Of a stretch of DNA of 64,000 nt, positions 44,316 through 56,200 are shown piece after piece. This DNA is from Armigeres subalbatus. Lineage: Eukaryota; Arthropoda; Insecta; Diptera; Culicidae. The notes under the pieces were generated by a model. The model did no database searches. It saw only the letters and a program-made list of their open reading frames with translations, and had not been told where the DNA came from. Location: contig NC_085141.1 in assembly GCF_024139115.2 (NCBI RefSeq), positions 135,903,822 through 135,967,821 on the forward strand. The letters are read 5' to 3'. The position numbers and the translations under genes are program-made. Within the stretch, counting starts at the first letter, position 1. Every line of letters begins with the position of its first letter.

Positions 44316-46207
44316 CCCAAGTAGCAAAATTAATTTTATGATGCACTTGAAGCACACTTCTAGACTTGTGCCTTAAAACCACATTTAAAGCCAATTGTCC
44401 TACAAGCTTGCTCCAAGACAGCCATAAAACCACTATAAGACGAAAGAGGCCCACTCTTGAGAAGGTGTTCAAGACCATTTTCCAAGGTTCGCTTAAAACT
44501 TGTTAGTTTTATCAAAGTGAGCTTATGATGGCATGAAAGATCAGCATAAAACCCTGTTAGGATTACTAAGGAATTTGACAGCATGTGTTTTCGTTATCTA
44601 GATCCGCTGATGTTTATACTTGTTTATATTGAATTTTGTCTGAACCAAATCGAACAGTATCTCATAATGATGAAAATTATTATGGATACGTTGATAAATT
44701 CAAACTTAATTGCATTGTGATCGTGTAGTTCCACATGCCACAACCACTTTGTCGATGCTTTTCCGAATAAATGTAACAAATATTGAATGCGCCTTATTTA
44801 TATTGAAAGATATAATATTATTTTGAAAAACTATTTTTATTTAAAAAATTGTACATACTTAAAAAAAATAAATTTTGCTCTACTTTTTATTTCGCAGATG
44901 TAACAATATTTGTTTTATGCCCCAATCTATGAAATGACTCATGCAGGTGAAATTAAAACAAATAGTTTTCATCGTTCATATAGAAATGGCTTCCATCAAG
45001 AAATTTGAAGCAGACGATAATCCGCCATGATTTCAATAGTTCTATCGAAAACCATCATAAGATTGGATTAAAACCACTTTATCTCATACAAAACCTGTTG
45101 GTTTATGCAGGAGCATGATAAATTGAACTAGATTTATCGCAATCTTGACGAAGCTTAGTTTGTCTTGAATAAAACTAACTAGTACTGGTCAAAACTAAGA
45201 AGTTTTATTGAAGAGCGTTATAAGTTTGGTGCTTTCATTATAACATGTTGTTTACATATCCAACGAAAACAAGTCGTTCATTTGGAAAGAGTTCGCCGTT
45301 GAATATTTACTAAACTAAATATCTGCACAAAATGCTGAATTAAATTAAAACTCAATAGGGTTACTGCTCCTCGGGTTCATAATACCTCTATATCAATAAC
45401 AATCGAGAACAAATAATTGGAGCGCAAAATTTTTTGGATTTCCATGTTTGTGATGGGTTTCAGTAGTGGGCACGCATGATTGCAATAAAAAAACGACGCA
45501 TTTGTTGCGTAGCTCAACCGTTCGTTGAAAACTGGAGAAATTCGCCTGTGTATTGTTCCCAGTTGGTTATGATTACGAACGCCCAAAAAATCGAGAAAAT
45601 GTATTTTAAAGAAAATTGATCGATCATATGATAAATGGGAGGACATGAAATCTGCCTGGTATTGGAAGATCAAGACAGCTGATGCAGCTGGTGGTAAATT
45701 TGATCCGATAGAAAGAAAACTCCGATAGAAAAAAACAGATGCTTGCGCAAATGGAGTTTCCATATATGGGATAAATTTACATTATTTTTGCCTTTGATCC
45801 ACTTGTTTTTAATTTATACACTTGTTTGCGTCCAATTTGACATTATGTTTTGTTTGTTTTGATGTATTTTTCAACAAGAGCACTTTCTCCCACTCAAAAC
45901 CACATAGTTTTAAGGAAGTTTTATAATGGCATTTTCAAGATCGTTCTTTCTTAATGAAGAGTACCATAAAACTTTCTCAAAACTATTTGGTTTCAATTGG
46001 GATATAGTGCTCTTGCTGCGTAATTTATCAAAATAAACAGCTTAAGATGGACCTGAAGCATATCATAAAACTATTATAAGAGAATTTAGCTTTGAGGTAA
46101 CATGGACTAGATGAAAACTATGATAAAACTCTACAGTTTATGCGAATCCTTGATAAACTGCTATCAAACTTGAATAAATCCAAATAGAATTCAAAATGTT
46201 ACTTGGG
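44316..46207. mobile_element. nested 1.9-kb TIR element (CCCAAGTA ends)
   Basis: CCCAAGTAGCAAAAT at the left and GTTACTTGGG at the right are inverted, and the GGATTT repeat of the host hAT resumes on both sides. Flanking AT on each side could be a 2-bp duplication. The body has many AAAACCA/TGATAAA words but no transposase. It includes the dispersed repeat shared with 4679-4760 (45357-45440). Confidence 0.6.
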
Positions 46208-46209
46208 AT

Positions 46210-47190
46210 TGAATCTAATTTAAGTTGAATTTGAATTAAATTTAGATTGAATTTGGATTAGATTTGGATTAGATTAAGATTGGATTTGGATTGAATTTGA
46301 AATGGATTTGAATTAAATTTGGATTTGATTTACATTGGATTTGGGTTCGATTTGGATTTGATTTACATTCGACTTGGATTGAATATGTTTGATTGGATTG
46401 GACTTGAATTAGATTTGAATTTGGATTGTATTGAGATTGGATTTGGGTTGAATCTGGATTGGATTAATTTGAATTGTAGTTGGATCAGATTTGGATTGGA
46501 TTTGTATTGGAATTTTATTCGATTTAGATTGGATTTACATTTGATTTGGTTTCGATTTACATTTGATTTGTATTCGATTTACATTGGATTTGAGTTGGAT
46601 TTGTATTCGATTTAGATTCCGATTTGGATTGAATTTGGATTGGATTTATATGAAATTTCGATTGGATTTGGATTGAGATTGGATTTGGATTAAATTTGGA
46701 TTGAATTTGGAAAAAAATTGGATTGGATTTGGAGTAGATTAAGATTGAATTTGGAATTGATTTAGATTGGATTTACATTCGATTTGGATTGGATTTACAT
46801 TGTATTTGGTTTGAATTTGGATTCGATATGGATTTAGATTGAATTTGAATTGAGTTTGTATTGAATTCAGAATCGATTTGGATTGGATTAGATTGGATTT
46901 GGATTGGATTAAAGTTGGATTTGGATTGGATTTACATTCGATTTGGATTTTGATTGAATTTGAATTTGATTTGGTTTTGGAGTGGTTTCGGATTGGTTTT
47001 GGATTGGATGGATTGGATTTGGATTAGATTTGGATTGGATTTGGATTCTATTTGAATTAGATTTGAATTGGATATGGGTTAGATTTGGATTGGATTAAGA
47101 TTGGATTTAGACTGAATATGGATTGGATTTATTTGGATTGTAGTTGGATAAGATTTTGATTGGATTTGAGTTAGATTTTGATTGTCCAAT
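46210..47190 (+). repeat. GGATT(T)-type low-complexity repeat
   Basis: Irregular TTGGATTTGGATTGGATTT repeats fill about 1 kb, with the same type at 43620-43960 and 44220-44310. All lie inside the hAT-type elements. Confidence 0.9.
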
Positions 47191-47539
47191 CCATTGTATT
47201 TTCAAAAATCTCTGCCATTTTTTATTCTATTTCTGAGTGTTTGCCTCGGATAACGGAAAAAAGTCATTGACTTCGTGAAATTGGTTGTTCTCTAGTCACC
47301 AATTAATTCCGTTGATCCATAGAATTAATTTTTCGCGACCCACCATAGCACTATGGGGAATTCTCATACAAATAGGTGGCCAAAAATATTTTTCCAATGA
47401 AAACTGTTTCTATATATATCGTGACCCAAAGTTTGGGAACCTATGGTCTAGAGTAATACCCTAGCGATGTTAGTGGCTTTTTTGCGCATAATGATGTGCT
47501 ATAACTAAAGCATTTTAGAGTGGTTCAAAGTAAAATTCA

Positions 47540-47780
47540 AGGGAGAGAGAGCAGGCTTCCGAGCCTCTTGAAAGTAGACTTCCGAGCCTTTTCAAAAGAG
47601 CCTTTCGAGCATCTTGAAAGGAGCTTTCCGAGCCTCTCGAAGAGTTTTCCGAGCCTTTTGAAGGAGCCTTCCGAGCATCTTGAAAGGAGGCTTCCGGGTC
47701 CCTGGAAAGCAGACATCCAGACTGCTTGAAAGAAGGCTTCCAGGCCTCTTTAAATGAGGGTTTCGAACTTTTTGAAGGGG
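47540..47780 (-). repeat. inverted, diverged copies of the 23-bp minisatellite (left)
   Basis: GAGCCTCTTGAAAGTAGACT and similar copies are the reverse complement of the unit repeated at 48080-49165. About ten diverged copies are visible. Confidence 0.8.
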
Positions 47781-47789
47781 GCAAAATAA

Positions 47790-48070
47790 TTTAAAGAGAA
47801 CAACTTTCAAAAGGGATCAAGGTTCGACTGGCCAAAAACTGCCGTTCCATTCTATCGCAGGTACCAAGCTCAAAATACCTTAATCATTATTAACTCCAAC
47901 AGATAGATCCTCGCTTGTAGACGAATTCTACTGAAGATCTAAAGTTTTTTTCGTCTTGAAATCCGACCATGCCACCACCCTGCTAATGGATTTCAGAGGC
48001 AATCGGATAACAAACCACTTTCTGACGAGGATATCGTCAAAAATAAGCTCGGACGAGGGTGAAAATTACA
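47790..48070. other. unique DNA between opposed 23-bp arrays
   Basis: About 280 bp of non-repetitive sequence separates the inverted and direct arrays. No gene is recognised. Confidence 0.4.
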
Positions 48071-48074
48071 CTCT

Positions 48075-49165
48075 ATCTCCTTTCAAGAGGCTCGGAAGCC
48101 TCCTTTCAAGAGGCTCGGAAGCCTCCTTTCAAGAGGCTCGGAAGCCTCCTTTCAAGAGGCTCGGAAGGCTCCTTTCAAGAGGCTCGAAAGGCTCCTTTCA
48201 AGAGGCTCGGAAGGCTCCTTTCAAGAGGCTCGGAAGGCTCCTTTCAAGAGGCTCAGAAGGCTCCTTTCAAGAGGCTCGGAAGGCTCCTTTCAAGAGGCTC
48301 AGAAGGCTCCTTTCAAGAGGCTCGGAAGCCCCCTTTCAAGAGGCTCGGAAGCCTCCTTTCAAGAGGCTCGGAAGCCTCCTTTCAAGAGGCTCGGAAGCCT
48401 CCTTTCAAGAGGCTCGGAAGCCTCCTTTCAAGAGGCTCGGAAGCCTCCTTTCAAGAGGCTCAGAAGCCTCCTTTCAAGAGGCTCAGAAGCCTCCTTTCAA
48501 GAGGCTCAGAAGCCTCCTTTCAAGAGGCTCAGAAGCCTCCTTTCAAGAGGCTCAGAAGCCTCCTTTCAAGAGGCCCAAGCCTCCTTTCAAGAGACCAGAA
48601 GCCTCCTTTCAAGAGGCTCAGAAGCCTCCTTTCAAGAGGCTCAGAAGCCTCCTTTCAAGAGGCTCAGAAGCCTCCTTTCAAGAGGCTCAGAAGCCTCCTT
48701 TCAAGAGGCTCAGGCCTCCTTTCAAGAGGCTCAGAAGCCTCCTTTCAAGAGGCTCAGGAAGCCTCCTTTCAAGAGGCTCAAGCCTCCTTTCAAGAGGCTC
48801 AGGCCTCCTTTCAAGAGGCTCAAAGCCTCCTTTCAAGAGGCTCAGAAGCCTCCTTTCAAGAGGCTCAGAAGCCTCCTTTCAAGAGGCTCAGAAGCCTCCT
48901 TTCAAGAGGCTCAGAGCCTCCTTTCAAGAGGCTCAGAAGCCTCCTTTCAAGAGGCCTCAGAGCCTCCTTTCAAGAGGCTTGGAAGCCTTATCTCAAGAGG
49001 CTCGGAAGCCTCCTTTCAAGAGGCTCGGAAGCCTCCTTTCAAGAGGCTCGGAAGCCTCCTTTCAAGAGGCTCGGAAACCTCCTTTCAAGAGCCTCGGAAG
49101 TCTCCTTTCAAGAGGCTCGGAAGCCTCCTTTCAAGAGGCTCGGAAGCCTCCTTTCAAGAGGCTTT
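48075..49165 (+). repeat. 23-bp minisatellite, roughly 45-50 units
   Basis: CTTTCAAGAGGCTCGGAAGC plus CTC repeats every 23 bp, with GGC, CAG and shortened variants (for example near 48575 and 48715-48830). Since 23 is not divisible by three, three units make a 69-bp coding period and all forward frames stay open, giving the 415- and 371-codon frames. These are repeat artefacts. Confidence 0.95.
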
Positions 49166-49214
49166 TCGCTGTAAATGAAAATAAGCATAACATACTGACC
49201 TGAAAACCTGACCT

Positions 49215-49425
49215 GACCTGACCTGAAGGCTTCTCAGTCTCTTGAAAGCAGACTCTCAAGCCTATTGGAAGCTAGCTTCCAAGCCTCTGCTGAGCCTCTT
49301 GAATGGAGACTTACGGGCTTCTTGGAAGGAGGCTTATGGAGGCTTATCTTGAAAGTAGCTGTCCGACCCTTTTAAAAGGAGGCTTCCGAGCCTCTTGAAA
49401 GTAGACTTCCGAGCCTTTTAACTGA
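49215..49425 (-). repeat. inverted, diverged copies of the 23-bp minisatellite (right)
   Basis: GGCTTCTCAGTCTCTTGAAAG, GAGCCTCTTGAAAGTAGACT and similar copies lie in reverse orientation, mirroring 47540-47780. A short CCTGACCTGACCTGACCTGA run (49207-49226) marks the junction. Confidence 0.75.
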
Positions 49426-49661
49426 AACTGAAAGCTGAAGCCCAGTGAGGATGAAATTGGTAGAAAGTAAACAGACGCGAAGTGTAATTGCTTTGTGTGC
49501 CGTTGGTTTTCAGTGCGAGGGGAGAACGGTACGAAACGCACCTGGTGGTAAAGTGACTTAAGATTGAAGAAAAGTTATTGCGGTTTGTGATTGTTTTTCA
49601 AAGTCGAGCGCGTCGGATAATTAGTTTGGAGAGATTTTCATCCGGTAAAGAAAAGTGGGAA

Positions 49662-50978
49662 ATGGCCGAGAAAGTTACGTTTCCGCTGTTGAACAACAGC
49701 AACTATTCGACATGGAAAATCCGTATGCAGATGTTGTTGATACGGGACGACTACTGGTTTGTGGTGGTAGATCCAAAGCCGGATCCTGTCACAACATCAT
49801 GGAGGAAGGCAAGTCAGAAGGCGCTGGCAACGATCGTGTTATTTATAGAGGATAGCCAGATGAACTTGGTGAGGGACGCAGACACGGCGCAGGAGGCTTG
49901 GAACAAGTTGAAGGCGTATCATGAGAAGACAAGTATGACATCACGCGTGTCGATCCTGAAACAGATTTGTAACCTCAATCTAGGAGAAGAACGTGTCGAA
50001 GGACCCGAAATGTAGAAGCATCTGTTCGAGCTTGAAGAACTCTTCGATCGTCTGCAATGCGCGGGTCAGCAGCTAGAGCCGTCTTTAAAAATAGCAATGG
50101 TGCTCCGGAGTCTACTTGATTCATGTGACGGATTAGTGACAGCGTTAGAAAGCCGGAAAGATGAAGATCTGACAATGGAGATCGTGAAGCAGAAGTTACT
50201 CGACGAGTGGCAACGGAGGACGGAACGACTAGCGAGTTTAAGTTTGGAGAACGGTGAAAAAGCGTTGAGGACATATGCGAAGCGACAGGAGGAGAAAATT
50301 TGTTTTTATTGTGGAAAGCCAGGACATTTCAAGCGGAGTTGTCGTCTGTTCCTAAAGATGCAAAGCGTGGACAATGGAGGTACCGTCGAAGCAAAGCAAG
50401 CAAATGAAATTGATAACCCGGTTTGTTTTTTCGGCCAAGCAGCATCAGCAAAAAGGGCGTTGGTTAATTGACAGTGGCTGTTCGTGTCACATGACCAATG
50501 ATAAGCAGTTCTTCCGAAAACTGGATGAGACCGTGAAGACTGAAGTAGTGTTGGCTGATGGCTCTGTGGTGAAGTCTGTCAGTATCGGCGAAGGGTCTGT
50601 GAGGTGCATTGACGGCAATGGAAAACTGACTACGATCTGGATCAAAGAGGTGTTGTACATACCGAGTCCTACATTGGAGTTTTATCGGTCCAAACACTGC
50701 TGAAGAAAGGATTGAAGGTTGAGTTTGGATCATCGAGGTGCAGCATCGTCGATCCGTACAAGAAGGTAGTGGCTATTGGTGAACTACGAGAAAATTTGTT
50801 CGAGTTGAAGTGTTCATCGAATTGGAACGAGGTGGTCAAGTATGCGGAAGATCCTGTGTTGCAAAGAACTAGGGCAAAGCCAAATCAAGATGAACCTATA
50901 GAAGTGTTTATGGACTGTATGGACAATAATTTTGATTATTGGTGTCGGGGATTGCGAGGTAGGATGTTGAACAATTAG
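49662..50978 (+). pseudogene. Ty1/copia element, gag-protease with large internal deletion
   Basis: The ATG at 49662 opens a copia gag (FPLLNNSNYSTWKIRMQMLL). It has an in-frame stop at 50013-50015, then KHLFELEELFDRLQ and a CCHC knuckle CFYCGKPGHFKRSC (50301-50342). Frameshifts follow near 50455 and 50700. The protease motif WLIDSGCSCHMTN (about 50460) and the following domain continue to ELKCSSNWN. The frame then passes through a degraded DEPIEVFMD-type segment to a stop at 50976-50978 just before the LTR. Integrase, RT and most of RNase H are deleted. Confidence 0.75.
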
Positions 50979-51005
50979 ACGCAGGCTGCAAATATCGAGG
51001 AGGAG

Positions 51006-51239
51006 TGTTGAATTGCTACGATATTTTTGCACTTGCATCCTTTTGCTGGCGTTTTGGCCCACGCTCCCCTCACCATAGATGCATAAAGTGAAACAATAGA
51101 AAACCATAAATGTATTCAGTTGACACCCAATCGGTTACCAATAAACAGCGGTTTTATTGACGGGAAATTGTATCTTTTATTTCTGCAACTCCGTTTCGGT
51201 TTCCCCCGGTCTCGTTGGACATTCCACAAGATTCCAACA
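51006..51239 (+). repeat. copia 3' LTR (probable 234 bp)
   Basis: TGTTGAATTGCTACG begins after a purine-rich GAGGAGGAG tract and ATTCCAACA closes it, giving the TG...CA and inverted TGTTG/CAACA ends of copia LTRs. No 5' LTR copy is seen before 49662, so the end point rests on this copy alone. Confidence 0.5.
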
Positions 51240-51929
51240 GATTCTTTGAAATTTCCAATTTCCAATTTCCACACTTTTTATACATTTTCTTCTTCGCAAG
51301 GCCAATGAGAATACGATTCAGGGGATTTCACTGCTGGCAGAATGGTTCAAATGTTCTCCTTCAGCATTCGCTTATTTCGGATCAAATGATCGACGCGCAA
51401 TAACGACCAGGTAGGTCAGTGCAACAGTTTGGTCCACGAAGAATTGCAGCACGCTGGCTGTGGGCAACTTTAGCAACTATAGAAATGGGTCGGTTAGATA
51501 GAAACTTATTCTGGATAGCATTGTGTAAGGTTTCGGCCGAAAGGTCGGCCATTCCAGAGACGATGGAACATTTCCAAAATAAACGATTCAATAACTGATT
51601 CAGTTTACAGCGATTTGTTAAATGTGCCACGGTTCCAAAGTATAAAGTCGAAATTCTGAAAGGTTGTTGGAAAAAGGCTTTCTACTTGATATTGAAACCA
51701 CGTAAAAATGATCAAGTTTATGGGGGGGGATTTCGAGATGTCGCGTGATTCAGAAAGAGCTATTCATTGATAAACTGAGCTTACACATCAGAAACACCGA
51801 GAAGCAGTTGTTGACATGGCTTGTGTCGCATAAAAACGATTATGAATGCGATCTACAGCAAATAACCTAGCAATGCTAAAGCTATCAGCACACTGTTTCG
51901 GCCTGATATCCATATCGATTTCTAATAAG
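51240..51929. other. unassigned DNA
   Basis: A minus frame at 51382-51630 (including SIVSGMADLSAETLHNAIQN-like sequence) is not recognised. No element ends were found. Confidence 0.35.
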
Positions 51930-53290
51930 TCTGACAGATATCCGCGTTCTGATTGATGGACGGCATTTTCCCGATATTATCGACGTCAGCCCTACAATGA
52001 CTCTGACCACTATCAGTTGATGGTGAAATTGTGCCCAAAAATATCCGTCACCAACTATTTTCCGTACCGGCACGCGACGGCCGCATTGGTATGACCTAGC
52101 TAGAGTAACCGGATGTCGCCAGTGGATACGCGCAGCATCCCGAAACGGATTTGCCAGAAGAGAGTGAGCTCGATGTGACCTTGACCTCTTAAGCTCTCTT
52201 GAGGACTGCTGGTGTACAACGTCGGCTATGTGATTCTGAAGAGCGCGGGTGTTAAGGATGTTAAAGTTAAAGACCAATAAATAAAGCAGCTGGAAAGGAT
52301 GCTATTGAACCTGAACTCATCAAGACGGGCCCGGAAAAGCTGGCCAATTGTTTGCACAGGCTGATAGTCACAATCTGGGAAACAGAACAACTACCGGAGG
52401 AGTGAAAGGGAGGGGTCATATGCCCCATCTACGAGAAAGGTGACAAACTGGAGTGTGAGAAGCTTCGAGCAATCACTATCCTAAATGCCACCTACAAAGT
52501 GATATCCCAGATCATCTTCCGTCGTCTAGCACCAATAGTGAATGAGTTCATGGGAAGTTTTCAATGAAGGTTTGGAAGCCGGCTTCGTTGACGACTGCTA
52601 GACAACGGACCAGATATTTACTGTACGGCAAATCATTAAAAAAATGCCGTGAATATCAGGTCTCCACGTTGTCTGTTTATCGATTTCATGTCGACCTACG
52701 ACAGTATATATAGCGTAGAGCTATGGACAATTATGCGCGAGAATAGATTTCCCGGCGAGAAAGCTGACAAAACTGATAAAAGCAATGGTAGATGGACTTT
52801 CATGCCTGTTGTTCAATATTGCGCTAGAAGATGTCGAGATCTTTCGTGCTTGCTGTTTAACATCGCTTTGGAAAGGGTAACACGAAGAGCAGGGATTGAC
52901 AAGAGTGGTACGATTTTCGTGAAGTCCGTTCAGCTATTTAGATTCGCCGACGACGACGTTGATAAGTATGGCATGTAGCTTTGGAAGCTTACATCGGACT
53001 GAAGACAGAAACTAAGTGGATCTGACTAGTTGTTGACACGTTGAAGACGAAGTTCATCGTAAAAAAATCCTAATAAAAGGAAAACGATAGCCACCCACCA
53101 TGAGTTCGGTGGTGACGAAATCTAGTTAAGATGTATTTGTATTCGTGTATTTTGGCTCAGGGGTGACCGTCGAAAACGTTGCCAGCAGGGAAATTCGGAG
53201 ACTCATCGTGGCATCGAAATCGTACGTATATAACCCGGTGAAAATAGTTCTCGATAGACGGGCACAGGAAGGTGAGGTGTGCAGCTTGGA
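51930..53290 (+). pseudogene. heavily decayed RTE-like element (endonuclease end to RT C-terminus)
   Basis: GATTGATGGACGGCATTTTC (51950) and GACTCTGACCACTATCAG (52000) parallel the endonuclease end at 61990-62070. The RT follows as KAAGKDAIEPELIKTG, VICPIYEKGDKLECE, FIDFMSTYDSIYSVEL and FRFADDD, then VYFGS-like sequence near 53140. Numerous stops and frameshifts are present. It is the most complete but most degraded copy of the family in the window. Confidence 0.75.
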
Positions 53291-56200
53291 GCTCTTCGAC
53301 AACGTATCATAGAATGTCGATACAATCATCTGGAAGTCATTACAATAATATTCCGTTAACCTCTCGAGTCTGTTTAAATATGATTAAATATGACACGGTG
53401 AAGAACAGGGTTCAATAAATAAGGTGTGGAGTCCTCTTCAGACAAGCCTTGATGGGCAATGGAACAGCGAAAACGGTACAGTGCTATCATGCATGATTTT
53501 AATCCCATGTTGCACAGTTTAATCTGCCATGAAATTCCCGGGTCGATGGCGCCGTACCTAAACGGATATGATATTCGAATATAGAAACCAATAGCTTGTC
53601 AGCAGGGGTTTGAGTCGCACATAGGACGCCTACACCCGCAGCAAACGTAGATCAAATTTTATATTAACAAATTCCTCGTGGGCGAACAATCCCCAGCTGC
53701 TTTCTTGGAATTCCTACAAGTAGTGCATATTGGGAGGAAGAAAACGGGAATGTCCTCCATATTGCTTCACGAGTCCTCAAGGGCATCGGTTTCGAAACAC
53801 ATATCAAGTGGAGCAGTGGAAGCAGTCAGTGGAGCAGCGCAATAAAATCAAATTTATTCATTTATTGCTTTATCCTTATCCATGCCCGAGCATTCGGCAG
53901 TTGGCCTTCGTCGAGGGCAAAGTTGACAAGAGAGCCTAATTAAAGCAGTCCCCGCACGGTACCACGATTATATCGCTAATCAAATATAATTTTCTTCGTG
54001 GATTTGATATAGGCTAGTGGGTGGGTCGGATGGATGCGTTATGCGACAAAATCTACCTCGACCATCATTATTTGTGTGGATTTTATCGTTAGGTGTTAGG
54101 TGAGCGCGTTGCCCAACCCAGACAGTCAATTAACAAGGCGCGAGTAATGGCCTTAATGAGATTTGAGGGATGCGAATTAACTCGATTGATCGCCACTAGG
54201 TATTTGATTCAGCTGAGAATAAAGGTCGGTTATGCTTCTGTTAAACACGTTTTGTATGAGGATAAGAGGAACCGCAAATAATCATTCCGAATAATTATTT
54301 TATTCAATTATTCGACAGTGAAATGTGCAATTTTGCTTGGAATTGGAATCATATTTTTTCGTTTTATCGAATTATGGCAGACTAGTAATTATATTATTAG
54401 TTGTGGAATTGTTAGATTTCCAATTGGCATTAGAAAAGCCATAAAATGAATAAAATAATTATACCCTATTGAAAGATTGAATTTTTGATTATAACTTGTG
54501 ATATTGAAAAGTTTAAATGAAAGATGAAGTTCTGCAATTCTAGAACTAGTTATCAGTTATAGAAGTAATGTAAATTTGATCTCCAACTGTTTCGGCCCGT
54601 AGGCCGTGTATTTTTTTTAAATTAGGGATCGAAATAAAACATCAAAGTGTTAAAAAATTTAATCTATTTTCCAGGAATTCTATTTTGTATCTATTTTGTA
54701 CCTAATGATTCGTCCAATTGTCCACCTTCACTCAAAAAATCATGCTCCGAGCAATTCCACTCCATTAATGGCGCCTCTGCTACAAATCGAATAAACATTA
54801 CGCATATAGAAAACTACCACCCAACTGCCAAAAGCCGACGAAAAGTAAGCAAGAAATAAATTACGAGCTAACAAGAACCATTATATGTAGAAAAAGCACT
54901 ATCATTTATATTCGGGTTAGGGCAGATCTCTCCGCCGGTCTGTCCACACCACTCCATAGGTACGCGCGTTTGTATACATAATTTACGTGGGAAAACGGTT
55001 CCATATCCGGTGATGGCCACAAAGTACCATATAGCAGGATCGCAACCACCCTAGAAAAACCGCTATCGGTAGGTACCGAACTGGAGTTTCGCAAAAGCCT
55101 GTGTTGGTATGTACTCATACGTTTACAAGACAGAGAAAATAAAATTCAGCTTCTATGTAAGGGAAAAATGTTATGGGAAGAACGGACAATATGCGCCCCT
55201 AAGTGTGAAGCAAGTAAGTTCGCTTAAGCGTGTGCTTATAGATTCTCACCTAAGCGTGTCAATCGGTGAGCAGCAAGTCATGACCAGCCTTTTCTGGTCA
55301 GATCTCCATGGGGCGTGCACACGCATCCGCGAAGGGCTGCTGTCATCCTATTTTGCTCCAGCCATTTGGGGTCAATCATTTTGGCTATCCTGCCGGGTTA
55401 TTTTTTGGATCTTGACGTTGATTTCAAAAGGTAAGTTTAATTCAGTGGTTGATGAGCGACGAATAAAATATTTGATGGTGGTTTGAATTACTACAAGGCG
55501 CCGGATAATAGATTGAGGTTTGGAAAATCACAAGGCTGGAAGAGCACCGGAAAATGGTTTGCAGTTTGGAAAATCTCATGACGCCTGTGGAAGACCGCTG
55601 AAAAATGGTTTGTGATTTGGACGTTTGGGAGACTGTCGTGAAAAGGGTTGACGATCTAGCCCTGGAAGCATTGATTTTGGTTAAAATCAATTTAGTTTCA
55701 AATGTATAGACTTGGTGGCGTTAGTGTACATGAGACTACCAGTTGAGCTAGGTATAACGAAATCTGTGAGATTTAGATAGTTCTAACAAGCTATAGTGTG
55801 CGTATACATAAGATATGTTTATTCCATAATTTATTTGGTGAGTGCAAGTGACATTGTGCACTAGGCATCCAAATGGCTATTTTCATTCAACTAACAGTAA
55901 AGCGTATTTTATTGTTCTTGTGCTCTTTGTATTACACTAGTTTTGTGGCGAAAAAATATCTTTCACTCACCACTTTTTTCTCGGCGATTTCTCGGCAAAA
56001 ATCTGCGTGAATAAGCATTTTCTTCTCGTGAGAATGAGTGAAAATTGCGATCACTGGATTAGCTAAACACCTACTTAAGAAAGATGCAGAGAACTCTACG
56101 ATTTGTCATAGGTGCCACGAAAGTTTTTGGTGCGACAGGAACAACAGTACGGAACGTTTGGGTAAAAAAAAAGAAACAAAAATTATGAAGATTCATGTAC

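Larger units (their letters stand above)
44189..47445. mobile_element. hAT-type non-autonomous element 2 (3.26 kb including a nested insert)
   Basis: The left end CACAGGTCCCCAAACTT (44189) and right end GTTTGGGAACCTATG (to 47445) are related to element 1. The flanks are GTATAGAG (44181-44188, shared with element 1) and GTCTAGAG (47446-47453). Inside are GGATTT-type repeats (44220-44310, 46210-47190) and one nested TIR element (44316-46207). No transposase frame is seen. The 98-codon frame at 46319-46615 is repeat-derived. Confidence 0.7.

Noticed and set aside
46319..46615. 98-codon frame rich in Asp, Leu and Ile
   Set aside because: Translation of GGATTT-type simple repeat.
48075..49165. 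CRISPR-like array
   Set aside because: The repeats are contiguous 23-bp minisatellite units without spacers, in a eukaryotic genome context.
47956..49203. 415-codon repetitive protein frame
   Set aside because: It is the translation of a 23-bp minisatellite. An overlapping 371-codon frame gives the same peptide in another phase, which a real gene would not do.
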